DNA of 64,000 nucleotides, taken from contig NZ_JACHFF010000001.1 in the NCBI RefSeq assembly GCF_014207425.1, positions 682,001 through 746,000 of the forward strand, given 5' to 3'. Origin of the DNA: Jeotgalicoccus coquinae (lineage in GTDB: Bacteria > Bacillota > Bacilli > Staphylococcales > Salinicoccaceae). The translations under genes and the position numbers were made by a program. The notes under the pieces are model-generated. The model was given only the letters and a program-made list of their open reading frames with translations, ran no database searches and was not told where the DNA came from. Every line of letters starts with the position of its first letter. Within the stretch, counting starts at the first letter, position 1. Below are positions 44,973 through 55,392 of this stretch, in pieces.

Positions 44973-47213
44973 ATGTTTACATCAAAATATACCTGGCAGG
45001 TACGTGAGCGTACCGAGAAGCTCGGCGAAGACATTAAAAAAGAATATAAGCTGAATCATTTGGAAACAACGCTGCTTGAAAACCGCGGCTATCATTCGGC
45101 GGAAAAAGTCGATGAGATACTGGCGCCGTCTGAATATAACTGGCAGTATATGCCGAATATCAATGAAGCGGCTGAAATGATTAAAAAGCATCTTCAAGCG
45201 GAATCGCGCATTTTAATTTACGGTGATTACGATGCGGATGGAATTACGAGTACAACGATTCTATACGATGCACTGAAAGCGCAAAATGAAAACGTCTTTT
45301 ATTTTATCCCGAACAGAATGGAGCACGGTTACGGTCCGAACTACGATTTCTTTGAATTCGAAGTGGTCGGCAATGTGGATCTGGTTATTACAGTCGATAA
45401 TGGTGTAGCAGCTGCTCCGGAAATTGCACTGCTCCGGGAGAATGATATCGATGCAGTAATTATTGACCACCATGCATTTGCAGATGAAATTCCGGATGCG
45501 GTGATCGTTCATGCTGGCTATCCTGAGAGTAAGTACCCATTCCAGGAGCTTGCAGGTGTCGGTGCTGCATATAAAGTGCTGCAGGCACTGGATCTGGCTA
45601 AAGACGAGTATCTTGGACTGGTTGCTATTGGTACAGTTGCGGATATCGTGTCGATGACTGATGAAAACAAGTATCTTGTAACGCGCGGACTGACTCAATT
45701 GAATCAGAACATGCCGCTCGGTTTATCGACACTGTTAAAAATGAGCAATCACTCAGGCACTGTCGATGAAGAAACAATCGGGTTTAATATTGCACCGAGA
45801 CTGAATGCCACAGGACGTATGGATGAGGCATCAATCGGTGTGGAACTCTTAATGGCAGCCGATGAAAACCGAGCCTACGAACTGGCATCGACTATCGAAG
45901 AGCTGAATACAGAAAGAAAAGCACTGGTTGAAACAATTTATAAAGAAGCGGCTGAACAGGTCGATGAAAATAATGAAATCAATATTGTGACAGGCGATGA
46001 CTGGCATCAGGGTGTACTCGGTATCGTTGCATCAAGACTCGTCGATGCATTCGGCAAGCCTGCTATAGTGATGTCGAATGATTTCGATGTGTATAAAGGG
46101 TCTGCGCGTTCGATCGAAGGCATTGACCTGCTCGGTGTGCTGAAGAAGTATCCGGATTACTACAACACGCTCGGCGGACATTCACAGGCACTTGGGCTGT
46201 CCGTATTCGAAGATTCAATCGAAGAGTTTAAGAAGACAGTAACAAATCATTTTAATGAGCTTGAGCTGAACTTAAAACCGATTCAGTATGTCGATTATAA
46301 AGTAACGAATGATAACCTGACGCTGAAAGATTTCGAACGAATTAAAAGATTGAAGCCGTTCGGTAAAGACTTTAATACACCTGTCTTTATGATTACGAAT
46401 CAGACGGTGAAAAGCATCCGGCAGGTCGGCAGGGATTTATCCCACGTTAAAATCACACTGCAGGAGCTCGATATAGATATTATCGGATTTAAATTTGGTT
46501 TCCTGCATAACGAAGTGCAGAGCGGGGACAAAATCAGCTTAATCGGTACGCTTAACATTAATGATTTTAATCATAAACGTACATTGCAGATGGTACTTAT
46601 GGATGCGCGGATTGATGATCTGCAGATTATCGATATGCGCGCTAAAAACGAGCAGGACTTCTCACTGATTAAACAGGACGACCTGTTTGTCACGAGCGAA
46701 GACAATAACGGCAAAGATAATTACTTTAAATACGGTGATGCACTGCCGATTGCAGTAAACACTTTAGTGCTCCGTGATATTCCCTACGACCTGGAAGAAC
46801 TGCAGACATCCCTGAAAGGACTGCAGGCATCCAAAATTATCGTAATCTTTAACGATAAAAACGAACTGTTCTTTGAAGGACTGCCGTCAAAGCAGCTGAT
46901 AGAGAAGACGGATGAAATTATTATGAAAGCTGAAGACGGGGCAATCGATTTAAGTATCCATGCGCCGCACCTTGCAGACAGAATCGGCACAACGATGAGA
47001 AATTTAAAAATTATTACCGATATTTTATCAGATTTGTCACGAATACGCGTCGAAAGTGGTATAGTATATAAGGATGAAGTACAAAGCGAAATTAATATAG
47101 AAAACAGTCAATATTTAAAACGCCTAACTACTAAAATTGAAGCCGAAGCCAAACTTAAAATGTCTTCCGGCCAAAATATGAAAGATTATTTACGTACATT
47201 AATCACAACGTAA
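44973..47213 (+). CDS. recJ: Single-strand-specific exonuclease RecJ
   Basis: A 746-residue DHH-family nuclease. Metal-binding motifs are [19 protein letters not shown] and IIDHHAF. DHHA1 signatures are TGRMDEAS and [12 protein letters not shown] Firmicute-type C-terminal extension follows the OB domain. It degrades 5' ssDNA ends in recombination and mismatch repair. Start ATG 44973 follows AAAAGGTG; the GTG at 44964 belongs to that site. Confidence 0.96.
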   Translation: MFTSKYTWQVRERTEKLGEDIKKEYKLNHLETTLLENRGYHSAEKVDEILAPSEYNWQYMPNINEAAEMIKKHLQAESRILIYGDYDADGITSTTILYDALKAQNENVFYFIPNRMEHGYGPNYDFFEFEVVGNVDLVITVDNGVAAAPEIALLRENDIDAVIIDHHAFADEIPDAVIVHAGYPESKYPFQELAGVGAAYKVLQALDLAKDEYLGLVAIGTVADIVSMTDENKYLVTRGLTQLNQNMPLGLSTLLKMSNHSGTVDEETIGFNIAPRLNATGRMDEASIGVELLMAADENRAYELASTIEELNTERKALVETIYKEAAEQVDENNEINIVTGDDWHQGVLGIVASRLVDAFGKPAIVMSNDFDVYKGSARSIEGIDLLGVLKKYPDYYNTLGGHSQALGLSVFEDSIEEFKKTVTNHFNELELNLKPIQYVDYKVTNDNLTLKDFERIKRLKPFGKDFNTPVFMITNQTVKSIRQVGRDLSHVKITLQELDIDIIGFKFGFLHNEVQSGDKISLIGTLNINDFNHKRTLQMVLMDARIDDLQIIDMRAKNEQDFSLIKQDDLFVTSEDNNGKDNYFKYGDALPIAVNTLVLRDIPYDLEELQTSLKGLQASKIIVIFNDKNELFFEGLPSKQLIEKTDEIIMKAEDGAIDLSIHAPHLADRIGTTMRNLKIITDILSDLSRIRVESGIVYKDEVQSEINIENSQYLKRLTTKIEAEAKLKMSSGQNMKDYLRTLITT

Positions 47214-47226
47214 ATTGGAGGAAATT

Positions 47227-47745
47227 ATGGATTTAAAACAGTATGTATCAGAAGTTGAAAACTGGCCGAAAGAAGGTGTCAGTTTTAAAGACATCACTAC
47301 AATTATGGACAACGGTCCTGCATATAAGTATGCGACGGATCAGATTGTAGAATACGCAGCAGCGAAAGATGTTGATATCGTTGTCGGACCTGAAGCACGC
47401 GGATTTATTATCGGCTGCCCGGTTGCCTACAGCATGGGAATCGGTTTTGCACCGGTACGTAAAAAAGGCAAACTGCCCCGCGAAGTACTGGAATTCGAAT
47501 ACGACCTTGAGTACGGAACAAACGTGCTGACTATGCACAAAGACGCAATCAAACCCGGTCAGCGTGTACTGATTACAGATGACCTTTTAGCTACAGGCGG
47601 TACAATCATGGCGACGATTAAACTAATCGAAGCAATGGGCGGCATTGTAGTCGGTATTGCATTCCTTATCGAGCTTGAGTATTTAAATGGAATGGAATTA
47701 CTGGACGGTTATGATACAATTTCATTAATCAAGTACGAAAGCTAA
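47227..47745 (+). CDS. apt: Adenine phosphoribosyltransferase
   Basis: A 172-residue purine-salvage enzyme converting adenine and PRPP to AMP. The PRPP motif is [14 protein letters not shown]; the adenine-side motif is [15 protein letters not shown]. Standard length results from the ATG at 47227, with TTGGAGG upstream. It sits between recJ and relA as in other Staphylococcaceae. Confidence 0.97.
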   Translation: MDLKQYVSEVENWPKEGVSFKDITTIMDNGPAYKYATDQIVEYAAAKDVDIVVGPEARGFIIGCPVAYSMGIGFAPVRKKGKLPREVLEFEYDLEYGTNVLTMHKDAIKPGQRVLITDDLLATGGTIMATIKLIEAMGGIVVGIAFLIELEYLNGMELLDGYDTISLIKYES

Positions 47746-47746
47746 G

Positions 47747-47773
47747 AAAAGCCTGTATTTACAGGCTTTTTTC
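47747..47773 (+). terminator. Terminator after apt
   Basis: AGCCTGTA pairs with TACAGGCT around position 47758, followed by TTTTTTC. Confidence 0.9.
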
Positions 47774-47850
47774 TTTAGGTGCTGTTTCTTTAGGTATATA
47801 ATTGTAGTATTATTATTTTATATATAATTTTACAGAAGGGTGGCGTGATC

Positions 47851-50025
47851 ATGGACAAGGAATACCCGTATGAAGCATCAGATGTTTTTAATATGTGCGG
47901 TGAATATCTGGATGACAGTAATATGCAGATGATTAAAAAGGCATATGAACTGGCGCATGAAGCACACGAGGGACAGTTCCGTAAAAATGGTCTGCCTTAT
48001 ATCGCACACCCTGTACAGGTTGCCGGGATTTTAGCAGAACTGAAACTCGATGCACCTACAATAGTTGCAGGTTTTCTGCACGATGTCGTTGAAGATACGA
48101 CGTACACATTTGATGACTTAGTCGGCATGTTCAATGAAGAAGTGGCGATAATCGTCGACGGTGTAACAAAACTGGAAAAAGTAAAATACCGTTCACATCA
48201 GGAACAGCAGGCGGAAAACCACCGCAAGCTGTTTATCGCTATCGCGAAAGATATCCGTGTAATCCTGGTAAAACTTGCAGACCGTCTGCATAATATGCGT
48301 ACGCTGAAAGCGATGCCTGAGGAAAAACAGGTGAGAATATCGCGCGAAACGCTGGAAATATATGCACCGCTTGCTCACCGTCTCGGTATCTCAAGTATTA
48401 AATGGGAACTGGAAGACACAGCACTCAGATACATAGAGCCCGGTCAGTATTTCCGTATCGTCAGCCTGATGAAAAAGAAACGCAGTGAACGTGAAAAGGT
48501 TATTGAGGAAGCAATTGAAAAAATTGATTCAGAACTCGATGACAGTTCCGTAAACCACAATTTATCCGGACGGCCTAAACACATCTACAGTATTTATAAG
48601 AAAATGCAGAAAAGCTCCAAGCAGTTCGAACAGATTTTTGATCTGCTGGCAATCCGCGTATTAGTCAATGATGTGCGCGACTGCTATGCGGCACTTGGTA
48701 TTATTCATACAATCTGGCGCCCGATGCCGGGGAGATTTAAAGACTATATCGCAATGCCGAAACCGAATATGTACCAGTCTCTGCATACGACAGTAGTCGG
48801 CCCGAACGGCGACCCGCTGGAAATCCAGATCCGAACACATGAGATGCATGAAATTGCAGAACACGGTGTGGCTGCACACTGGGCATATAAAGAAGGTGTC
48901 GATGCCAACAAAGCATCGCTTGATGCACGTCTTGACTGGTTTAAGGATATCGTCGGCAATGAAACGGATAATCCGGACGCAGAAGAATTTATGGCAGCAC
49001 TGAAGACTGATCTGTTAAGCGATAAAGTTTACGTCTTTACACCTGACGGCGATGTTATTGAATTGCCGCAGGGGGCAATCCCGATTGATTTCGCCTATCA
49101 GGTTCACTCAGAAGTAGGGAACAGGATGGTCGGTGCAAAAGTGAATGGTAAAATCGTTCCGATTGACCATGAACTGGAAACCGGGGACATACTTGAAATC
49201 AGAACGAGCAAACAGTCATACGGTCCAAGCATCGACTGGCTGAAGATGGTTAAGACATCCAGTGCGCGAAATAAAATCCGTGCATTCTTTAAAAAGCAGG
49301 ACCGTAAAGTCAATATCGAAAAAGGCCGTCAGGCTGTTGACCTTGAAATAAAAACGCGCGGCTACAATCCGGATGATGTCATTCAGGGTGATAATATTTC
49401 AGGTGTTCTTGCACGTTATAATCTGTACGAAGAAGACGATCTGTTTGCAATGATCGGTTTCGGCGGAGTGACAGCAAACCAGGTGGCAAACCGTCTTCTT
49501 GAAAAGATTAAAGAAGCTGAAATGAAATCCAATCAGATTGAAGAAATTGACCGTCGTCATCACTATAAGGAAATTACGACGGAATCAGGCGTTTACGTTG
49601 AAGGCATGGATAACATGCTGATTAACTTATCGAAATGCTGCAACCCGATTCCGGGTGATGACATAATCGGTTATATTACGAAAGGACACGGCGTTAAAGT
49701 TCACGTTGTAACCTGTCCGAATATTATTCGTGAAACTGAACGGCTGATCGATGTTGAATGGGTCGGCAATAAGAGTGTTGATAAACGCTACCAGGTGGAT
49801 CTAGAAATTACAGGATATGACCGCAACGGTCTGGTAAACGAAATTCTGAATTTAATTTCCAGCCTGAAAGTACCGATTACACGTGTGAACGGACTTGCGG
49901 ATGAAACAAAGCAGGCAAAAGTCAGCTTATCTATTATGGTGCCTAACAAACATGAACTGCATCGTGCAGTCGACAGAATTAAACAACTAAAAGACATATA
50001 CAGCGTTGAACGCGTATTTAAGTGA
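47851..50025 (+). CDS. relA: Bifunctional (p)ppGpp synthetase/hydrolase Rel
   Basis: A 724-residue long RSH protein. The N-terminal HD hydrolase has FLHDVVEDT and [11 protein letters not shown]. The synthetase has [13 protein letters not shown] and [20 protein letters not shown], with the RxKD form typical of bifunctional enzymes. TGS ([21 protein letters not shown]) and C-terminal ACT domains follow. It makes and degrades the stringent-response alarmone. The ATG at 47851 gives correct spacing to GAAGGGTGG; the GTG at 47845 is too close. Two TATAAT boxes lie upstream (47797 and 47823). Confidence 0.97.
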   Translation: MDKEYPYEASDVFNMCGEYLDDSNMQMIKKAYELAHEAHEGQFRKNGLPYIAHPVQVAGILAELKLDAPTIVAGFLHDVVEDTTYTFDDLVGMFNEEVAIIVDGVTKLEKVKYRSHQEQQAENHRKLFIAIAKDIRVILVKLADRLHNMRTLKAMPEEKQVRISRETLEIYAPLAHRLGISSIKWELEDTALRYIEPGQYFRIVSLMKKKRSEREKVIEEAIEKIDSELDDSSVNHNLSGRPKHIYSIYKKMQKSSKQFEQIFDLLAIRVLVNDVRDCYAALGIIHTIWRPMPGRFKDYIAMPKPNMYQSLHTTVVGPNGDPLEIQIRTHEMHEIAEHGVAAHWAYKEGVDANKASLDARLDWFKDIVGNETDNPDAEEFMAALKTDLLSDKVYVFTPDGDVIELPQGAIPIDFAYQVHSEVGNRMVGAKVNGKIVPIDHELETGDILEIRTSKQSYGPSIDWLKMVKTSSARNKIRAFFKKQDRKVNIEKGRQAVDLEIKTRGYNPDDVIQGDNISGVLARYNLYEEDDLFAMIGFGGVTANQVANRLLEKIKEAEMKSNQIEEIDRRHHYKEITTESGVYVEGMDNMLINLSKCCNPIPGDDIIGYITKGHGVKVHVVTCPNIIRETERLIDVEWVGNKSVDKRYQVDLEITGYDRNGLVNEILNLISSLKVPITRVNGLADETKQAKVSLSIMVPNKHELHRAVDRIKQLKDIYSVERVFK

Positions 50026-50035
50026 GGTATAAAGG

Positions 50036-50488
50036 ATGAAAATCATTTTACAGAAAGTATCACACGCACTCGTTGCCAATAACGAAATGTATAATGAAAT
50101 CAATGACGGCTACTGTTTATTAGTAGGTGTCAGTAAATCTTCTACAGAGGAAGATGCCCGCGTCCTTGCACGTAAGATTGCGAACGCCCGTATTTTTGAA
50201 GATAAAGACGGTAAAATCAATTTATCGATTAAAGAAGTCGGCGGCGAGATTTTAAGTGTGTCGCAGTTTACACTTTATGCATCCACATTAAAAGGTAACC
50301 GTCCAAGCTTTACCCAGGCAGCTTCCGGAGACGAAGCCAGAAAACTTTACAGGGTATTCAATGAAGCACTCCGTGCTGAAGAGCTTGTTGTTAAAGAAGG
50401 TTTCTTCGGTGAACATATGGACGTGAAGCTGACTAATGACGGCCCAATCACTATTATTTACGAAGCCGGGGACGGTAAAATTATCTGA
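50036..50488 (+). CDS. dtd: D-aminoacyl-tRNA deacylase
   Basis: A 150-residue Dtd that removes D-amino acids from mischarged tRNAs. SVSQFTLYASTLKGNRPSF holds the catalytic Thr/Gln loop, and MDVKLTNDGPITI is the cross-subunit Gly-Pro motif variant. It is 10 bases after relA; the stop overlaps the lytH ATG. Confidence 0.97.
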   Translation: MKIILQKVSHALVANNEMYNEINDGYCLLVGVSKSSTEEDARVLARKIANARIFEDKDGKINLSIKEVGGEILSVSQFTLYASTLKGNRPSFTQAASGDEARKLYRVFNEALRAEELVVKEGFFGEHMDVKLTNDGPITIIYEAGDGKII

Positions 50489-51228
50489 TGGATTCAATTA
50501 AAGCAATCTTCAGAAAAACTCTGGATGCAGCCGGCCATTTTCTGAAGTACAAGAAGCATCTGTATATCAAACCGCTTTTCTTTATTATCATTGCAGTAAT
50601 CATCGTGCTGATTTCAGTTTACGTATATAAAAATGTGATACATGAACCGGAAGAGTTCATTACGATGGACTTCAGTGACAATAAAGAAGAGAAAATCAAT
50701 TATGATTTCAGCGGGACGACGATAGCACTTGATCCCGGACACGGGGGAGAAGACCCGGGTGCGCCGAGCGAGTACGGTGAGAATGAAGATGATGTAGTAT
50801 TTTCAATTGCTTCACAGCTTGAAAGCCGGCTGACTGAAGCTGGAGCAGAAGTCATCATGACACGTAAAAAAGATGAAACAGTCAGTCTTGACGGACGCAA
50901 AGTCGACGCGGATTTGTTTATCAGTCTGCACAGTGATGCATTCGATGATCCGGCGATTTCAGGGTTTACGACATTTTATACTTATCCGAATCAGGAAGCA
51001 TTCGGTCAGCATTTAAATGCGGCGCTCGATGAACATTCACTGCTGTACAACCGCGGCAATCAGGTCATGGAGTATCAGGTTGTCTGGCAGCTTGACTATC
51101 CCGGCGTGTTGATTGAACTTGGCTATCTCAGCAACGAATTCGACGATTATATTTTAAATCAGAAAGATTACCAGGACGAAATGGTGACGGCAATTATGGA
51201 AGGCATCCACAGTTATTTAAACCGTTAG
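50488..51228 (+). CDS. lytH: Membrane-anchored N-acetylmuramoyl-L-alanine amidase LytH, short form
   Basis: A 246-residue protein: cytoplasmic N-terminus, one membrane helix (about residues 29-48), a 25-residue linker and an Amidase_3 domain. Zinc and catalytic residues are in ALDPGHGGEDPGAPS (His), FISLHSDAF (His) and GVLIELGYLSNEFD (Glu). It strips stem peptides from membrane-proximal glycan to control where peptidoglycan is built. S. aureus LytH, in the same dtd-lytH-hisS order, has an SH3b domain between helix and amidase; here there is no room for one. Confidence 0.9.
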   Translation: MDSIKAIFRKTLDAAGHFLKYKKHLYIKPLFFIIIAVIIVLISVYVYKNVIHEPEEFITMDFSDNKEEKINYDFSGTTIALDPGHGGEDPGAPSEYGENEDDVVFSIASQLESRLTEAGAEVIMTRKKDETVSLDGRKVDADLFISLHSDAFDDPAISGFTTFYTYPNQEAFGQHLNAALDEHSLLYNRGNQVMEYQVVWQLDYPGVLIELGYLSNEFDDYILNQKDYQDEMVTAIMEGIHSYLNR

Positions 51229-51229
51229 C

Positions 51230-51258
51230 TTGACAAAGATATATAATCTGACTATTAT
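51230..51258 (+). promoter_or_regulatory. Promoter of the hisS-aspS operon
   Basis: TTGACA (51230-51235), 17 bp, TATTAT (51253-51258). Confidence 0.8.
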
Positions 51259-51264
51259 AAAGAA

Positions 51265-51512
51265 CATAATTCAACTTAATACATTTACTTCATAACGAAG
51301 AGAGTATCAATAATGAGTCACAGAGAAATTCACCCCGGCTGAAAGTGAATACTTCAAATGATACTTGCCGACACTTCGCAATAAGAAGCTGTATATACAG
51401 CGGTCACAGCCGTTATCTGTAATAGAGAGCACAGGATTATTTGTGCTGAACTTAGGGTGGCAACACGACCGTTTCGTCCCTTATACCGTATTTCGGTATG
51501 AGGGACTTTTTA
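51265..51512 (+). promoter_or_regulatory. T-box riboswitch of hisS-aspS
   Basis: Stem I closes with CGAAG (51296-51300) and CTTCG (51374-51378). The 5' side carries the AGAGA motif and the 3' side the specifier GCCGACACTT, giving GAC (Asp) at 51370-51372. The T-box AGGGTGGCAACACGAC lies near 51453-51468. The terminator is GTCCCTTATACCG/CGGTATGAGGGAC (51476-51506) with five T. The variable T-box base C pairs with discriminator G, found in tRNA-Asp; tRNA-His has C. Uncharged tRNA-Asp is therefore the likely ligand. Confidence 0.9.
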
Positions 51513-51542
51513 TTTTATATAAAACATTCAGGAGTGATTGAG

Positions 51543-52805
51543 ATGATACAGGTACCGAGAGGAACACAGGACATACTGCCTTCAGAATCTTATAAATGGC
51601 AGTTCGTTGAGAAAAAGCTTTTTGAAATCGCAAAAAACTATAACTATGATGAAATCCGTACACCGATGTTCGAAGCAACTGAACTTTTCGTAAGAGCAGT
51701 CGGCGGCTCAACTGATATTGTAAACAAGGAAATGTACACATTCCAGGATAAAGGCGACCGCAGCTTAACACTGCGCCCGGAAGGGACAGCACCGGTAGTG
51801 CGCAGCTATATCGAAAACAAGATGCAGCACAATGTCGAACAGCCGGTTAAACTATTTTATTTAGCACCGATGTTCCGCTACGAACGTAAGCAAAAAGGGC
51901 GTTACCGCCAGTTTGTTCAATTCGGAGTAGAGGCAATCGGCGTGGAAGATCCGTTAATCGATGTGGAAATGCTCAGCATGCTGATGCACATTTACCAGTC
52001 GTTCGGTCTTAAGAATCTAAAACTTGTCATCAACTCAATTGGTGATATCGACAGCCGTACCCAGTACAATAAAGCGCTCGTTGAACACTTTTCACCGCGT
52101 ATCGATGAGTTCTGTCAAGATTGTCAGACACGCATTGATTCAAACCCGATGAGAATTCTGGATTGTAAAAAAGACAGAGACCACGAGCTTGTTAAATCAG
52201 CACCACGTATTTACGACTATTTAAATGATGAGTCCAAAGAATACTTTGAAAGAGTGAAATCAAAACTTGATGATCTCGGTATTAAATACGAAGTCGATTA
52301 CAACCTTGTGCGCGGTCTGGATTACTACACACATACCGCATTTGAGCTGATGAGCGATTCTGAAGGCTTCGGTGCAATTACGACATTATGCGGCGGCGGA
52401 CGCTACAACGGACTGCTGGAGATGATGGACGGCCCGGATAAGACGGGAATCGGCTTCGCATTAAGTATCGAACGTCTGCTTCTTGCACTAGAAGCTGAAG
52501 GTATCGAAATACCTGAAGAAAAAGGCATCGATCTATATATCTGCACGATGAACGACGAAGCGCGCGACACAGCGGGCACGCTGCTGCACAAACTGCGCAG
52601 CCGCGGAATCAGTGCCGATATGGATTACGAAAACCGTAAACTGAAAGCCCAGATGAAAGATGCTGACAGAAAAAATGCATCGTTTACTATCGTGCTTGGT
52701 GAAGATGAACTAAGCAGAAAATCTGCCGATTTAAAAGAAATGGCGACAGGCGAAGCACAGAAATTATCATTTGAAGAAATAATCAATACACTGGAGGAAT
52801 TGTAG
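51543..52805 (+). CDS. hisS: Histidyl-tRNA synthetase
   Basis: A 420-residue class II synthetase. It begins MIQVPRGTQDILPSES; motif 2 is LAPMFRYERKQKGRYRQFVQ, the HisA motif is LVRGLDYYTHTAFE and motif 3 is GIGFALSIERLL. The C-terminal anticodon-binding domain is complete. The ATG at 51543 follows AGGAGTG; longer frames cross the T-box terminator. aspS begins directly after the stop. Confidence 0.97.
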   Translation: MIQVPRGTQDILPSESYKWQFVEKKLFEIAKNYNYDEIRTPMFEATELFVRAVGGSTDIVNKEMYTFQDKGDRSLTLRPEGTAPVVRSYIENKMQHNVEQPVKLFYLAPMFRYERKQKGRYRQFVQFGVEAIGVEDPLIDVEMLSMLMHIYQSFGLKNLKLVINSIGDIDSRTQYNKALVEHFSPRIDEFCQDCQTRIDSNPMRILDCKKDRDHELVKSAPRIYDYLNDESKEYFERVKSKLDDLGIKYEVDYNLVRGLDYYTHTAFELMSDSEGFGAITTLCGGGRYNGLLEMMDGPDKTGIGFALSIERLLLALEAEGIEIPEEKGIDLYICTMNDEARDTAGTLLHKLRSRGISADMDYENRKLKAQMKDADRKNASFTIVLGEDELSRKSADLKEMATGEAQKLSFEEIINTLEEL

Positions 52806-54569
52806 ATGACACGTATATATTCTAATGAAGTAACACTTGAAAAAGTCGGAGAAACAGTTCATCTGCAAGGCTGGGTACAAAAACGACGCGACCTTGGCGG
52901 ACTGATTTTTATCGATTTAAGGGATAAGAACGGCCTGATTCAAGTAGTATTTAACCCGGATGTTTCAGAAGAAGCACTGAACATTGCCGATAAAATCCGT
53001 ACAGAATATGTTGTGGACATTAAAGGTACTGTTAAACAACGCGATGAAAAACAAGTAAATAAAAATATCGCATCTGGTGAAATTGAAGTTTACGCTGAAG
53101 AGATTGAAATTCTCGCTAAAGCGAAAACTCCGCCATTCCAGGTGAGTGACGACAATATCAATGAAGATACGCGTCTTAAGTACCGTTATATTGATCTGCG
53201 CCGTCCGAAGCTGCAGGGCATTTTAAAAACACGTTCCAAAATTAATAAAGCAGTCAGAGACTTCCTTGCCGAAGAAGATTTCATGGATATTGAAACACCT
53301 GTACTGTCGAAATCAACGCCTGAAGGTGCGCGTGACTATTTGGTTCCTTCGCGTGTGCACCCGGGTGAGTTCTATGCACTGCCGCAGTCACCGCAAATTT
53401 ACAAACAGCTGTTAATGCTGTCAGGTATGGAACGCTACTACCAGATTGTTAAATGTTTCCGCGATGAGGACCTCCGTGCTGACAGACAGCCTGAGTTTAC
53501 TCAGATCGATATTGAGAAATCATTTACAGACCAGGAAGACATTATCGAGATGAACGAACGTCTGATCCAGTATGTGATGAAGACTGTTAAAGGTCTTGAT
53601 ATTCCTGCACCGTTCCCGCGTATTACTTACGATGATGCAATGGCACGCTACGGTGTGGATAAGCCGGATACACGTTTCGGTCTTGAACTTCAGGATTTAA
53701 GCGGCTTCAGCAGCACTGTGGACTTTAAAGTATTTAAAGCGGCTGTTGAATCAGGCGGTTCAGTTAAAGCAATCGTCGTAGAAGGTGCTGCACCTGATTA
53801 TTCACGAAAAGACATCGATAAGCTTGAAGCATTCGTTAAAAACTACGGTGCTAAAGGACTTGCATGGATGAAAGTAAACGAAGAAGGACTGCAGGGACCA
53901 ATTGCGAAGTTCTTTGACGATGAGAAAAAACAGGAATTAACGGATACACTGTCACTAAACACGGATGACCTTGTGTTATTCGTTGCAGATAAAGATTCTG
54001 TTGTGCACGCGGCACTCGGTAACCTGCGTAACAAACTGGGCAAGGACCTCGGCTTAACAGACAAAGAGCAGTTTAACTTTATCTGGGTAACTGACTGGCC
54101 GTTATTCGAATACGATGAAGACCTTGGACGCTACTTCGCAGCGCATCATCCGTTCACTTCACCGAAAGATGAAGACATCGACAAGCTTGAAACAGCGCCT
54201 CATGAAGTGAAAGCAAACGCTTATGACATTGTGCTTAACGGTTACGAGCTCGGCGGCGGTTCAATCCGTATCAGCGACGCTGAACTTCAGGAAAGAATGT
54301 TCAGAGCGCTCGGTTTCAGTGATGAAGAACGCGACAGCCAGTTCGGTTTCCTTATCGAAGCATTTCAGTACGGTGCACCTCCGCACGGCGGAATTGCATA
54401 CGGACTTGACCGTTTCGTAATGCTGTTAACAGGTTCGGATAATATCCGTGACGTTATCGCATTCCCTAAAACACAAAATGCGAGCGATCTGATGATGAAT
54501 GCACCATCGGACGTATCGGGAGAACAGCTGAAAGAACTGCACATTAACACAGAAGTTGATAATAAGTAG
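52806..54569 (+). CDS. aspS: Aspartyl-tRNA synthetase
   Basis: A 587-residue bacterial-type AspRS with an N-terminal OB anticodon domain ([20 protein letters not shown]). Class II motifs are [32 protein letters not shown] and [15 protein letters not shown]. The GAD insertion domain is intact. It is co-transcribed with hisS under the T-box. Whether it is discriminating or also charges tRNA-Asn depends on a GatCAB context not in the window. Confidence 0.97.
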   Translation: MTRIYSNEVTLEKVGETVHLQGWVQKRRDLGGLIFIDLRDKNGLIQVVFNPDVSEEALNIADKIRTEYVVDIKGTVKQRDEKQVNKNIASGEIEVYAEEIEILAKAKTPPFQVSDDNINEDTRLKYRYIDLRRPKLQGILKTRSKINKAVRDFLAEEDFMDIETPVLSKSTPEGARDYLVPSRVHPGEFYALPQSPQIYKQLLMLSGMERYYQIVKCFRDEDLRADRQPEFTQIDIEKSFTDQEDIIEMNERLIQYVMKTVKGLDIPAPFPRITYDDAMARYGVDKPDTRFGLELQDLSGFSSTVDFKVFKAAVESGGSVKAIVVEGAAPDYSRKDIDKLEAFVKNYGAKGLAWMKVNEEGLQGPIAKFFDDEKKQELTDTLSLNTDDLVLFVADKDSVVHAALGNLRNKLGKDLGLTDKEQFNFIWVTDWPLFEYDEDLGRYFAAHHPFTSPKDEDIDKLETAPHEVKANAYDIVLNGYELGGGSIRISDAELQERMFRALGFSDEERDSQFGFLIEAFQYGAPPHGGIAYGLDRFVMLLTGSDNIRDVIAFPKTQNASDLMMNAPSDVSGEQLKELHINTEVDNK

Positions 54570-54578
54570 GATAGTTGG

Positions 54579-54617
54579 GTAAACTAAGATTGTAAGATCT
54601 TAGTTTATCTTTTTTTA
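54579..54617 (+). terminator. Terminator after aspS
   Basis: TAAACTAAGAT pairs with ATCTTAGTTTA around a short loop and is followed by TCTTTTTTT. Confidence 0.9.
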
Positions 54618-54634
54618 TTTTGAAGGAGGCACAT

Positions 54635-55369
54635 ATGCAGTCATTTCTTGATCCCAATGCACAAACAGTACAAATAGGAGATTATAACCATGTAATTTAT
54701 CTCGCAGGGATTGCCGTTGTTTTATTCCTACTGTTTAAGTTCAGGTATCAAATTAAAGAAAATCCCGGGCATGTGATGCTCGGTATACTGGTTTTTGCTG
54801 TAGTTCAGCGAATTGTCAGCGTGAGTTATTACGTTATAGTCGGTGAGTTTACAGTAACGGATTCACTGCCGCTGCATATTTGCAGAGTAGTGTGCTATTT
54901 AATCATTATTCAATTTTTCGTTAAAAAGAAATGGCTTGATCAGGTAATTTTTTACTTTGGATTATTTGCATATGCATCTTTCGTATACCCTGTCGGTATC
55001 TCACCGGCACTGCACATGCTGGGTATTTCATTCTTTATGCTGCACAGCTTAATAATCGTGTATCCGATTATCAGGTATTTTACGCATGGTTTTGTACCTT
55101 CTTTAAAAGGTTCATTCCAGTCCGCAATATTGTTTGCTGTCTATTTAACAGGTATGAATATTTTAAATAATGCTATCGGCAGCAATTATTTCTATACCGA
55201 GGAAAGACCGTTTATGCACGACTTAAGCGATCCGGTGTACTTCTTTTTGAATATGTTCGGAATTGCTCTCGGCTTTGTTGTCGTTGCATTAATTATCAGA
55301 CTCACTGTCAATTTGTTTAAAGCAGGAAAAGAAAAAAACGAAAAGAACGAAGAAAAAACACTGGTATAA
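54635..55369 (+). CDS. TIGR02206/YwaF family integral membrane protein
   Basis: A 244-residue protein with about seven membrane helices. The segment FTVTDSLPLHICRVVCYLI, the GISPALHMLGISFF helix and the late NAIGSNYFYTEERPF resemble YwaF (TIGR02206), a family with an LPLHxC-type motif and unknown function. The ATG at 54635 follows GAAGGAGG. It is convergent with the oxidase operon and shares its terminator. Confidence 0.75.
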   Translation: MQSFLDPNAQTVQIGDYNHVIYLAGIAVVLFLLFKFRYQIKENPGHVMLGILVFAVVQRIVSVSYYVIVGEFTVTDSLPLHICRVVCYLIIIQFFVKKKWLDQVIFYFGLFAYASFVYPVGISPALHMLGISFFMLHSLIIVYPIIRYFTHGFVPSLKGSFQSAILFAVYLTGMNILNNAIGSNYFYTEERPFMHDLSDPVYFFLNMFGIALGFVVVALIIRLTVNLFKAGKEKNEKNEEKTLV

Positions 55370-55386
55370 ATACCAGTGTTTTTTTA
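55353..55386. terminator. Bidirectional terminator between the YwaF-like gene and cbaA
   Basis: AAAACACTGGTA (55355-55366) pairs with TACCAGTGTTTT (55371-55382), with A and T tracts on either side. It serves both convergent genes. Confidence 0.92.
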
Positions 55387-55392
55387 TGAAGC

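Noticed and set aside
45261-45698. 145-aa antisense ORF within recJ (and similar ones at 40470-40877, 61677-62144 and 31226-31699)
   Set aside because: They lie wholly inside strongly conserved genes and have Cys/His-rich or low-complexity composition typical of shadows.
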